This document shows positions 32,029-40,039 of a DNA stretch of 64,000 nucleotides, in pieces. The notes beneath the pieces were generated by a model. That model saw only the letters and a program-made list of their open reading frames with translations. It was not told the origin of the DNA and ran no database searches. This DNA comes from DASUAS01 sp963720765. GTDB taxonomy: Bacteria; Actinomycetota; Acidimicrobiia; IMCC26256; DASPTH01. Made by a program: the position numbers and the translations under genes. The DNA is taken from the NCBI GenBank assembly GCA_963720765.1, contig CAVRGS010000007.1:165309-229308 (forward strand), read 5' to 3'. Every line of letters starts with the position of its first letter. The stretch's first letter is position 1.

Positions 32029-32841
32029 TCACGGCGCCCAGCGGGGTTCGCGCTTCTCGGCGAACGCCAGCGGGCCCTCGGTCTGGTCGGGGTGGCCCCA
32101 CATCGACACCAGCTGCTGCGCGCCGGCGCGGCACCCGTCGGTGAGCCCGTGCTCGAGCGCGCCCCACAACGCCTGCTTCGTGGCACGCATCGCCGCGGGC
32201 GAGTTCTTGGCGATCGTCTCGCCCAGCTCCTGCGCGACCGCGCGCAGCGTGTCGGGCGGATCGACGATCTGCGAGATCATCCCGAGCTCGTAGGCACGCT
32301 GCGCGTTCATGCGCTCGTAGCGGCCCACCAGCGCCATGCGCATCACCGCCTCGAACGGCATCTTGCGGAGCAGTGCGATCGCTTCGATGGCGACCACCTG
32401 CCCGACCGACACGTGCGGATCGAAGAACTGCGCGTCGCTCGCCGCGATCACGATGTCGGCCTCGGCCACCCAGTGGAACGCGCCACCGGCGCAGATGCCG
32501 TTGACCGCGGTGATCACCGGCTTCTGCACGCCCTGCTGCCACGCGGTGAAGTGCAGGTCCCAGTTCTCCACCGATTCCCGGTAACGCTCCATGCCCATGC
32601 CGTCGGTGGCGAGCTCCTGCACGTCGACGCCGGTCTGGAACGCCCGACCCTCGCCGGTGTGCACGATCACCTTGACCTCGGGGTCGGCGTCGAGCTCGAG
32701 CCACGCGTCGCCGAACTCGTCGCGCATGTGGCTGCTCATCGCGTTGAGCTGCTCGGGCCGGTTGTTGATCAACCAGCCGACCGGACCGTGGCGCTCCACG
32801 ATGAGCGTGTCGAACTTCGAGAAGGTCAATGGGTCTCCCAT
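32029..32841 (-). CDS. Enoyl-CoA hydratase/isomerase, tandem paralogue 1
   Basis: A 270-residue crotonase: VGWLINNRPEQLNAMSSHM, AFQTGVDVQELATD, NGICAGGAFHWVAEADIVIA, and a long C-terminal MWGHPDQTEGPLAFAEKR tail. The oxyanion loop has QTG in place of the usual CAG or SAG. ATG 32841 overlaps the previous gene by 16 bp (an alternative TTG lies at the TGA of that gene). The neighbour at 32826-33616 shares long identical stretches in the C-terminal half (LGETxAKNSPAAMRATK, ALWGALEHGLTD), so the two arose by tandem duplication. Confidence 0.9.
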   Translation of the reverse strand: MGDPLTFSKFDTLIVERHGPVGWLINNRPEQLNAMSSHMRDEFGDAWLELDADPEVKVIVHTGEGRAFQTGVDVQELATDGMGMERYRESVENWDLHFTAWQQGVQKPVITAVNGICAGGAFHWVAEADIVIAASDAQFFDPHVSVGQVVAIEAIALLRKMPFEAVMRMALVGRYERMNAQRAYELGMISQIVDPPDTLRAVAQELGETIAKNSPAAMRATKQALWGALEHGLTDGCRAGAQQLVSMWGHPDQTEGPLAFAEKREPRWAP

Positions 32842-33616
32842 TCGGGCGCGCGCTTCTCCGAGAACGCGAGCGGGCCTTCGTTCTGGTCGGGGTGGCCCCA
32901 CATGTCGACGAGCTCCTGCGCGCCGGCGCGGCACGCGTCGGTGAGCCCGTGCTCGAGCGCGCCCCACAACGCCTTCTTGGTCGCGCGCATCGCCGCCGGC
33001 GAGTTCTTGGCGACGGTCTCCCCCAGCTCCTGCGCGACGTCGCGGAGCATGTCGGGGGGATCGACGACCTGCGAGATCATCCCGAGCTGGCGTGCGCGCG
33101 ACGCGGGCATGCGCTCGCTGCGGCCGACCAGCGCCATGCGCATGATCGGCTCGAACGCCATCTTGTGCGACAGTCCGACGCCCTCGTACGACATGGCCTG
33201 CCCCACCGACACGTGGGTGTCGAAGAACGTCGCGTCGCTCGCCGCGATCACGATGTCGGCGTCGGCGACGAAGTGCAGGCCGCCGCCCGCGCAGCTGCCG
33301 TTGACGGCCGCGATCACCGGGGTCCACACCTGGTTGTGCCACGCGGTGAAGCGGAGCTCGGCGTCGCGGTGCGACGCGACTGCTCGGTCATCGCCTCCTT
33401 GTCCCGACTCAGCGCGGCGACGTCGAGCCCGGTCTGGAAGTTTCGCCCGTTCCCCGTGTTCACGATGGCGCGGACCGCGGGGTCGTCGTCGAGCTCGCGC
33501 CACGCCTCCTCGAGCTCGGTCATCATCCGCGCGTCCATCGCGTTGCCGACGCCGGGGCGGTCGAAGATCAACCACCCGACCGGACCGTGGCGCCGGACTT
33601 CGAGACGCTCGTACAC
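32826..33616 (-). pseudogene. Enoyl-CoA hydratase, tandem paralogue 2, with a one-base frame break
   Basis: N-terminal part from GTG 33616 (VYERLEVRRHGPVGWLIFDRP ... FQTGLDVAALSRDKEAMTEQSR) is in one frame; the rest (RDAELRFTAWHNQVWTPVIAAVNGSCAGGG...) is in another to the stop at 32826. Adding one base near 33368-33382 in a CGCGTCGCACCGCG run would restore a 263-264-residue crotonase like its neighbour. All other family motifs are intact (NGSCAGGGLHFVADADIV, SVGQAMSYEGVGL). A genuine recent mutation or a consensus error are both possible; the duplicate next door would buffer a real loss. Confidence 0.78.
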
Positions 33617-33617
33617 G

Positions 33618-34436
33618 TCAGCGCCCGCCGAACTCGGGTGACCGCTTCTCGCCGAACGCCTTCAGGCCTTCACGGAAGTCCTCGCTGCGCGACGACAGCT
33701 CCATCGCGAAGGCCTCGTTGCGGAGGTGCTCCTCCAGCGGTGTCGTCGCACCCACGTGGAGCAGCCACTTGGCGAGGCCGAGGCCGACGGTCGCGCTCCG
33801 CGCGAGGGTGGCGACGAGCTCGGCCACGGTGGCGTCGAGCTCGGCTTCCGGAACGGCCCGGTGGATCATCTGCCAGTCGGCGGCCTCGGCCCCGTCGACG
33901 ACGCGACCGAGGTGGATCATCTCGCGGGCGCGCACGTCGCCGATGCGCCGTGGGAGCAGCCAGGTGGCGCCGCTGTCGGGGGTGAAGCCGCGATCGACGA
34001 ACGGCGCCCAGAAGCGGGCGTCGCCGGCGGCCACGGTGAAGTCGGCCGCGAGCGCGAGGTTCAAGCCGATCCCGGCGGCCCAGCCCCGCACCGAACAGAC
34101 CACCGGCACCTGCACACTGCACAGCAGCGGAACCAAGCGGTGCGCCTGTGACGGCAAGCGGCGCTGGATGCTCCCTGCACGGGGCTTGACGCCGGTCTCC
34201 TTGGTCTCCTGGTTGCGCGCCACCCAGTCGAACCCGGAGCAGAAGTGCTCCCCCGCGCTCGTGAGCAGGATCACCCGCACCGCTTCGTCGCGCCCGGCGA
34301 GATCGACTGCGTCGATGGCCGCGTACATCATCGTGTCGTTCATCGCGTTGCGCTTGTCGGGCCGCGCCAGGCGCAACGTGAGCACGCCGTCGGCGAGCTC
34401 GATGTCGAGTCCGTCGACCGACGCGTAGGCGCTCAT
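33618..34436 (-). CDS. Enoyl-CoA hydratase/isomerase
   Basis: A 272-residue crotonase distinct from its two neighbours: DGVLTLRLARPDKRNAMND, EHFCSGFDW (oxyanion), RGWAAGIGLNLALAADFTVAA, FVDRGFTPDSGATWLLPRRIG with the Asp/Glu region following, and C-terminal EGLKAFGEKRSPEFGGR. The Asp in GFTPDSG at the usual position suggests isomerase- or hydratase-like catalysis. ATG 34436; stop is 1 bp from the next gene's start. Part of the same minus-strand operon. Confidence 0.92.
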   Translation of the reverse strand: MSAYASVDGLDIELADGVLTLRLARPDKRNAMNDTMMYAAIDAVDLAGRDEAVRVILLTSAGEHFCSGFDWVARNQETKETGVKPRAGSIQRRLPSQAHRLVPLLCSVQVPVVCSVRGWAAGIGLNLALAADFTVAAGDARFWAPFVDRGFTPDSGATWLLPRRIGDVRAREMIHLGRVVDGAEAADWQMIHRAVPEAELDATVAELVATLARSATVGLGLAKWLLHVGATTPLEEHLRNEAFAMELSSRSEDFREGLKAFGEKRSPEFGGR

Positions 34437-34446
34437 CGAATGCCCT

Positions 34447-35712
34447 TCATCGAGCTGCGAACGCTTCGCTGATGGCGGTGAGTGAGGTTTCGAGGTCGGT
34501 GCCGGGTGGGTCGGGGAGCCGCACGGGGCCGTGGTCGCGTGAGGGCAGGAGGATGGTGGCGGTGCCGGGGGTGGTGACGGTGCCACGCTGGTTGGTGGCG
34601 GTGAGTTCGAGATCGACCGCGGGCCGATCGCCGTCGGTGAGGTACTTGCGCACGACGGTGCCGCTGAGGTGGTGGACGTCACCGACGTAGTTGAACCCGC
34701 GGAAGGAACACTCGAGCTTCCAGAGCCAGGCGTCGTCGCCCATCCAGTCGGTGCAGAGGTGGATCAACCACGTTTCGCGCATGCGGCCGTAGTCGTAGGT
34801 GGTCGGGTTCCCCGCCTGGCGGGCCCACTGCGGGTCCCAGTGCACGCGTTGCATCACGTCGGGGATGCCCTGGTCGTCGTCGTGGAAGAACCTGGGGATC
34901 CGCCGCCGGTTCGCGACCCCGAGCGCGAGGGGTTTGACGTCGTAGAGGCCCATGCCCATCCCGACGTGCCAACACACCATGTCGGTCACCAACAGCGGGC
35001 CCTTCACCATCGGCCCGACCGGGTCGCCTTCGTCGACATCTTCCCAGAACCTGGGTTCGCCACCCCGACGCGAGGACGCGGCGTACTCGGCGTCGAGCTC
35101 GGCGATCTGCTCGGCGCTCCAGTGCGCGGGTTCGATGGCGTCGTACTTCTTCTTCTCCCGCGCCTTCTTCCGCTCCGTGCGGATCATCAACCGGTACTGG
35201 CCCGACAACACCGTCCCGTCGTCGTCGCGGAACACGTTCGCCGACCACTCGTGCACCGCCCGGCCCGCGAACTCGCTGGACTTGTCGAGCACCGCCACCA
35301 TCGCGTTGCGCCGCCACACCCGCCGGTCGGCCCGCAGCGGCGCCCACCACTCCCGCGCCGACGCCGAATAGAACGCGTGCACGCCGCGCAGCGGGTCACC
35401 CTTCATCAGATCCTTCTTGTCGTCGGCGACCGCAGTGACCTCGTCCTCACCGATCAGGCTGTCGCCCCCCACCAACGGCGGCGGCGCCAACGGCCCACCC
35501 CACACCGACGCCGCCGCGTACCCCGGATCGCACCACAACGGGTTGTCGTCGCCATAGGACTCCGCCACGATCCGGAACGCATCGGTGTTCGGCCGCAGAT
35601 AATGCGGCCGACGCGTCCACGGCTCCGCCACCCCCACCCGCGCCCGCAACCGCTCCACACCCTCATCCGTGATCTGCGGTTCGCTCGTCGCGTTGCTCGT
35701 CGTGCCGGTCAC
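34447..35712 (-). CDS. MaoC-like double-hotdog dehydratase (FAS1-like dehydratase type)
   Basis: A 421-residue protein with two hotdog domains. The N-terminal one (residues about 30-190) is the FAS1-like dehydratase type: RPNTDAFRIVAESYGDDNPLWCDPGYAAASVWGG, LRGVHAFYSASAREWW. The C-terminal one (about 235-400) has the LVTDMVCWHVGMGMGLYDV and ETWLIHLCTDWMGDDAWL segments and ends with TNQRGTVTTPGTATILLP. It likely hydrates an enoyl-CoA of unusual size (steroid or polyketide-like), alongside the crotonases. GTG 35712 is 8 bases after the shared 14-mer with the -10-like TATATT, suggesting a leaderless mRNA. Confidence 0.88.
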   Translation of the reverse strand: MTGTTSNATSEPQITDEGVERLRARVGVAEPWTRRPHYLRPNTDAFRIVAESYGDDNPLWCDPGYAAASVWGGPLAPPPLVGGDSLIGEDEVTAVADDKKDLMKGDPLRGVHAFYSASAREWWAPLRADRRVWRRNAMVAVLDKSSEFAGRAVHEWSANVFRDDDGTVLSGQYRLMIRTERKKAREKKKYDAIEPAHWSAEQIAELDAEYAASSRRGGEPRFWEDVDEGDPVGPMVKGPLLVTDMVCWHVGMGMGLYDVKPLALGVANRRRIPRFFHDDDQGIPDVMQRVHWDPQWARQAGNPTTYDYGRMRETWLIHLCTDWMGDDAWLWKLECSFRGFNYVGDVHHLSGTVVRKYLTDGDRPAVDLELTATNQRGTVTTPGTATILLPSRDHGPVRLPDPPGTDLETSLTAISEAFAAR

Positions 35713-35718
35713 AAGAAC

Positions 35719-35732
35719 ACGGAATATACAAT
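35719..35732 (-). promoter_or_regulatory. Promoter -10 region of the MaoC-like gene (shared 14-mer)
   Basis: On the minus strand GATTGTATATTCCG, identical to the 14-mer before the acyl-CoA ligase at 23998, with TATATT about 10 bases upstream of the GTG at 35712. Identical core and equal placement at two distant, functionally related genes suggest a common regulator or sigma preference. Confidence 0.55.
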
Positions 35733-35795
35733 CTGCCGGCTCGGACCACCGGGCCTCGCCCCGGGCCGCGTCCCGGGCATCCAGCAGGAGCTCCC

Positions 35796-36629
35796 GTGAC
35801 CTACTCCGACGAATTCGAGGGCGTCCGCTTCGACGTCGCCGACGGCATCGCCACCATCACCATCGATCGCCCCGAGGCGGGCAACGCGCTCACCTCGGCC
35901 CAGCGCGTGCGCATGGGTGAGTGGCTCGGCCGGGCCGACGAGGACCTGGCGATCCGCTGCGTGGTGCTCCAGGCGACAGGCCGGTTCTTCTGCACCGGCG
36001 CCGACCTGCGCGGCGGCACGACCATCCCCGACGCGCCCGAGCGTCCGGCCGACGCACCCGACGAGGTGATCGGCGACCGCAGGCGCATGATGCTGCGCGG
36101 CGCGATCAAGACGATCAACTCGATCCTCGACTGCGAGGTGCCGGTCATCGCCAAGGTGCAGGGCACCGCGGCCGGCATCGGCGCTCACCTCGCGTTCGCG
36201 TGCGACCTCGTGGTCGCGTCGGAGAACGCCAAGTTCATCGAGGTGTTCGCACGGCGCGCGCTCGCGGCCGACGGCCTGGGCACGTGGCTGTTGCCCCGCC
36301 TGGTCGGGTTGCAGCGAGCCAAGGAGCTGATCCTCCTGGCCGAGGACATCGGCGCCCAACGGGCCTACGAGATCGGCCTCGTCACGCGGGTGGTCCCCGC
36401 CGACGAGCTCGACGCCACGGTCGCGCAGATGGCGCGCAAGCTCGCCGACGGCCCGACCCGCGCCCACGCGGTCAACAAGTGGCTGCTCAACCGCTCGCTC
36501 GACGTCGATCGCGCCACCATCGCCCAGGAGGAGGCGTGGATGGTCGACGTCATGGGCCGCAGCCTCGACAGCGAAGAGGGCGTGAGCAGCTTCATCGAGA
36601 AGCGCGAGCCCAAGTTCCGCGGGTACTGA
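35796..36629 (+). CDS. Enoyl-CoA hydratase/isomerase
   Basis: A 277-residue crotonase transcribed divergently from the MaoC-like gene. Motifs: GIATITIDRPEAGNALTS, FFCTGADLRGG (oxyanion), QGTAAGIGAHLAFACDLVVASENAKFIEVFARRAL, and TWLLPRLVGLQRAKELILLAEDI. A Glu follows the second oxyanion motif (IEVFARR). GTG 35796 follows CAGGAG with good spacing. Two upstream promoters probably overlap in the 83-bp divergent gap. Confidence 0.93.
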   Translation: MTYSDEFEGVRFDVADGIATITIDRPEAGNALTSAQRVRMGEWLGRADEDLAIRCVVLQATGRFFCTGADLRGGTTIPDAPERPADAPDEVIGDRRRMMLRGAIKTINSILDCEVPVIAKVQGTAAGIGAHLAFACDLVVASENAKFIEVFARRALAADGLGTWLLPRLVGLQRAKELILLAEDIGAQRAYEIGLVTRVVPADELDATVAQMARKLADGPTRAHAVNKWLLNRSLDVDRATIAQEEAWMVDVMGRSLDSEEGVSSFIEKREPKFRGY

Positions 36630-36640
36630 ACCGCGGCGCC

Positions 36641-37282
36641 ATGACCGAGTTGCCGCTCGACGCCATCGAGCGTGCGCAGCTCTGTGCCCGATTCGACGAG
36701 CTGGGACCATCCGCGCCGACGCTGCTCGCGCCGTGGACCACGCTCGACCTGGCAGCCCACCTCGTGCTGCGCGAACACGATCTCGTCGCTGCACCAGGGC
36801 TCGTCGTGCCCGGCGCGTGGAGTCGATTCGCCGAGCGGCGCCGAGTCGCGCTGAAGGCGACGAGCTTCGGCCAACTCGTGGGCACGTTTCGATCCGGGCC
36901 GCCCCGGGGGTTCTTCCGCATCGGATGGGTCCGACGCGTCCCGAACCTCAACGAGTGCTTCGTCCATCACGAAGACGTGCGCAGGGCGAACGGACTCGGA
37001 CCGCGGGACACGCCCCCCGAGGAGGACGCGGCGCTCTTCCGCAACGTCGCACACGCGGCTCGGCTGCTGTCACGACGGGCCCGCGGCTTCGGGCTCGATC
37101 TCGCGTGGGCCGGCACCGACCAGGTCGTCACCGCGCGTCGCGGGCAACCGACGGCCCGCCTCGAAGGACGACCTGGCGAGCTGTTGCTCTTCCTGTTCGG
37201 GCGCAACGACGCGGCCGAGGTCGAGATCACCGGCGCACCGTCCGCGGTCGACGCCGTTCGCCACACCCGCTTCGGCATGTGA
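36641..37282 (+). CDS. TIGR03085-type maleylpyruvate isomerase-like (DinB fold) protein
   Basis: A 213-residue protein with the metal-binding DinB-like four-helix bundle of actinobacterial TIGR03085 proteins: His in DLAAHLVLREHDLVAAPG, the long central helix FVHHEDVRRANGLGP with paired His, and a C-terminal ferredoxin-like part ARLEGRPGELLLFLFGRNDAAEVEITG. Members of the wider group are mycothiol-dependent isomerases or unknown. ATG 36641 is 11 bp after the crotonase stop. Function here is unknown. Confidence 0.8.
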   Translation: MTELPLDAIERAQLCARFDELGPSAPTLLAPWTTLDLAAHLVLREHDLVAAPGLVVPGAWSRFAERRRVALKATSFGQLVGTFRSGPPRGFFRIGWVRRVPNLNECFVHHEDVRRANGLGPRDTPPEEDAALFRNVAHAARLLSRRARGFGLDLAWAGTDQVVTARRGQPTARLEGRPGELLLFLFGRNDAAEVEITGAPSAVDAVRHTRFGM

Positions 37283-37289
37283 CGCGAGC

Positions 37290-38003
37290 TCAGATCTCGG
37301 CGAACATCCCGCGTGACGCGAGGAGCTTGATCACCAGGTCGCCCTGCTCGGTGAGGAGCTCGACGCACGCGTCAGCGGCACGGTCGGCGTCGTCGGCCTC
37401 GATGGCGTCGACGATCGCGCGCGCCCCGCGTTGCTGGGTGAGCCCGCTCCCCGGCACCAGCTCGAAGAAGTTGCCGGGGACGACGGTCGACATGTTGCGC
37501 ATCACGTTGCCGAGCCGCGGTGAGCGGGCCATCGCCAGGAGGGTGCGTAGGAACACGTCGTTGGTCTCGTGCAACTCGTCGGGCGTGGACGCGGCCGCGA
37601 GCGCTTCCTCTGCCGCCCGCAATCGGGCACGGCCGTCGGCGGTCGCTCGCGAGACGGCGCGCCGTGCCGCGAGGCCGTAGACCAACCCGAGCAGCTCGTA
37701 GTGGTCGCGCAGCGAGTCCTCGTCGAGGCCGTGCACGAACGCCCCACGGTGCGGGGTGATGGTGAGCCAGCCCTCGCGGTCGAGGGCGATGATCGCCTCC
37801 CGCACGGGGATGCGGCTCACCCCGAGCCGGCGGGCGATGTCGTCCTGGTGCACCCGGTCGCCCTGGCGCAGCTCGCCGTTGAAGATGAGCGAACGCACGT
37901 GGATCGCGACCAGGTCGCCACTGCTGGGGCGCTCCATGAGCGGCACCGGCGCGAACCCGCCGACTTCCGGCGGGGAGGTCTCCTCCTCCTGCTTCGCGGC
38001 CAC
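37290..38003 (-). CDS. GntR-family (FCD/VanR type) transcriptional regulator
   Basis: A 237-residue regulator. N-terminal winged helix: LVAIHVRSLIFNGELRQGDRVHQ, DIARRLGVSRIPVREAIIAL, and DREGWLTITPHRGAFVHGL. The C-terminal all-helical FCD ligand domain covers DHYELLGLVYGLAARRAVS, the metal-binding His/Glu region (LHETNDVFLRTLLAM) and the final helices. GTG 38003 overlaps a GTATAC half-palindrome. It sits between two acyl-CoA gene groups and may sense a carboxylate. Confidence 0.92.
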   Translation of the reverse strand: MAAKQEEETSPPEVGGFAPVPLMERPSSGDLVAIHVRSLIFNGELRQGDRVHQDDIARRLGVSRIPVREAIIALDREGWLTITPHRGAFVHGLDEDSLRDHYELLGLVYGLAARRAVSRATADGRARLRAAEEALAAASTPDELHETNDVFLRTLLAMARSPRLGNVMRNMSTVVPGNFFELVPGSGLTQQRGARAIVDAIEADDADRAADACVELLTEQGDLVIKLLASRGMFAEI

Positions 38004-38016
38004 GTGTATACGTTAT
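38004..38016. promoter_or_regulatory. GTATAC palindrome at the gntR start
   Basis: The palindrome GTATAC (38006-38011) with partial flanking symmetry (CGT...) lies directly upstream of the GTG start of the GntR gene. GTATAC-centred sites are typical for FCD-type GntR operators; autoregulation is inferred. Confidence 0.4.
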
Positions 38017-38048
38017 GCGGACGACACGCCGATCCCATGCGTCAACCT

Positions 38049-39201
38049 TCAGGCGACGGCGCCGGACTCCCGCAGGTGTGCGACCTCGTCGGCGCTGAAC
38101 CCGAACTCGCCCAGCACGGTGTCGGTGTCGACACCGGGATAGGCGTACGAGTCACCCGGCTCCGCCACCGTGCGGCTGAAGCGCGGGGCCGGCGCCACCT
38201 GACGACCGCCGCCGGGCGCGGGGACGAAGAGGTCGCGCGCCACGTTGTGCGGATGCTCGTGCGCCTCGCCGAAGCGGTACACAGGCGCGAAGCACACGTC
38301 GGTGCCGCCCAGCTGCGCTTCCCACTCCGCGCGCGTCTTCGTGCGCACCGCCGCCGCGATGCGCTCCTTCATCTCGGGCCAGCGCGTGCGGTCGTACTGC
38401 TCCGGCAGGTCGTCACCCACGATCTCGAGCTGCTCGAGCAGCTGCGCGTAGAAGTGCGGCTCGATCGGCGCCAGGGTCACGTACTTGCCGTCGGCGGTCT
38501 CGTACACCGAGTAGAAGGGTGCGCCACCGTCGAAGAGGTTGGTGCCGATGTCCTCGCTGTGCATGCCCGAGCGGGCCATGCCGTAGAACACGGAGAAGAT
38601 CGACGCCACCCCGTCGATCATGGCGGCGTCGACCACCTGCCCCTTCCCGGAGCGTTGCGCTTCGAACAGCGCGCACACCACGCCGTACGCCAGGTGCAGT
38701 CCCCCGCCGGCGAAGTCGCCCAGCACCTGGAGCACCGGGATGGGCGCGCCGCCGGGCGCGCCGACCGAACCGATCGCACCCGTGAGCGACTCGTAGTTCA
38801 ACGAATGGCCCGCGCTGTGCGCGAGCGGACCGTCCTGCCCCCACCCGGTGAGGCGGCCGTAGACGAGCTTCGGGTTGCGCGGCGAGCGCGACGTCGGGAC
38901 CGACCCCGAGGCGCTCGGCGACCCCGGGCCGGAACGACTCGAGCAGCGCGTCGGCGCGTTCGGCGAGGCGCAGCACCACCTCGACCCCGTCGGGGTGCTT
39001 CAGGTCGACGCCGATCGAGCGCCGGCCACGGTCCCACTCGGAGAACCCCTTGGGCGGATCGGGCGGCGCACCCGGGACCTCGACGGCGCGGTCGACGCGG
39101 ATCACGTCGGCGCCCATGTCGGCCAGCTTCAACGTGCCGAAGGGCAGGGCACCCAGCCCGGCCAGCTCCACCACGGTCACGCCCTGCAGCGGTCCGCTCA
39201 T
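38049..39201 (-). pseudogene. CaiB/BaiF CoA-transferase, interrupted by a +1 frame break
   Basis: The first third (MSGPLQGVTVVELAGLGALP ... RLGVGPDVALA) is in the frame from ATG 39201; the remainder, from RNPKLVYGRLTGWGQDGPLA through MNYESLTGAIGSVG to the stop at 38049, is in another. Omitting one base near 38880-38888 in GCGCGGCGAGCGCG gives a normal family III transferase of about 383 residues resembling alpha-methylacyl-CoA racemase. The catalytic Asp is present in SGKGQVVDAAMIDGV. If intact it would racemise or transfer CoA of branched acyl groups. It is divergent from the SDR at 39281. Confidence 0.8.
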
Positions 39202-39280
39202 GGAGCGGTACGGTACGGCCCGCGCACACACCAGCACCAGCACGCCGACATCGGCACGCCGCACCAGGGGGACACAGAGG

Positions 39281-40039
39281 ATGAGCGAGGCACGCTTCGA
39301 CGGGAAGGTCGCGCTGATCACCGGCGCCGGATCGGGCATCGGCCGCGCCGTCACCCTGCGCCTCGCGTCCGAGGGGGCTTCCGTGCTGTCCCACGACCTC
39401 AACGGGGACGCCCTGGCCGAGACGGCCAAGCTCGCGGCCGAGGCCGGCTCCACCATCAGCACGCGCACCGGCGACATCAGCAACCGCGACGAGTGCGTCG
39501 CCACCGTGGCCGCCACGGTCGATCAATTCGGTGGCATCGACGTGCTCGGCAACGTGGCTGGCATCGCCCGCGCCGAGCACTTCCCTGACGTCGAGGAGCG
39601 CGCCTACCGCCAGATGATGGGCGTGAACGTCGACGGTTGCTTCTTCCTGGCCCAGGCGGCGATCCCGCACCTGCTCGAGCGCGAGGGCAACATCGTGAAC
39701 ATCGCGTCGAATGCAGGGCTCATGGGCCAGGCGTACACCGTCGCCTACTGCATGACCAAGGGCGCAATCGTGCAGTTCACGCGCGCGCTGGCGATGGAGT
39801 ACGCCAAGGCGCCGCTGCGCGTCAATGCGATCGCACCCGGCGGCGTCGACACCTCGCTGAGCCGCAACTTCGAGATCCCCGCCGACCTCGACTTCGAGCT
39901 GATGGGTCGGTACACGGGGTTCCGATCGATGGGATCCGCCGACGACATCGCCGCCATGTTCGCTCTCGTCGCATCGGACGAAGGCCGCAGCATCCACGGC
40001 GCGATCCTCTCGGTCGACCGCGGCATCACCGCCGGCTGA
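39281..40039 (+). CDS. Short-chain dehydrogenase/reductase
   Basis: A 252-residue SDR with TGAGSGIGRAVTLRLASEG, an NVAGIAR segment (NNAG variant), catalytic Ser in NIASNAGL and YCMTKGA. GGVDTSL follows the typical proline-glycine strand. NAD-dependent oxidation of a hydroxyacyl group or alcohol is likely. ATG 39281 follows ACAGAGG. It converges with and overlaps the glycosyltransferase 3' end by 14 bp. Confidence 0.92.
   Translation: MSEARFDGKVALITGAGSGIGRAVTLRLASEGASVLSHDLNGDALAETAKLAAEAGSTISTRTGDISNRDECVATVAATVDQFGGIDVLGNVAGIARAEHFPDVEERAYRQMMGVNVDGCFFLAQAAIPHLLEREGNIVNIASNAGLMGQAYTVAYCMTKGAIVQFTRALAMEYAKAPLRVNAIAPGGVDTSLSRNFEIPADLDFELMGRYTGFRSMGSADDIAAMFALVASDEGRSIHGAILSVDRGITAG

Noticed and set aside
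30643..34428. Very long open frame on the plus strand (over 1,200 codons) opposite the ligase and crotonases
   Set aside because: It is antisense to well-supported genes with full family motifs; its translation is His/Arg/Glu-rich with no domain, the usual shadow in GC-rich DNA.
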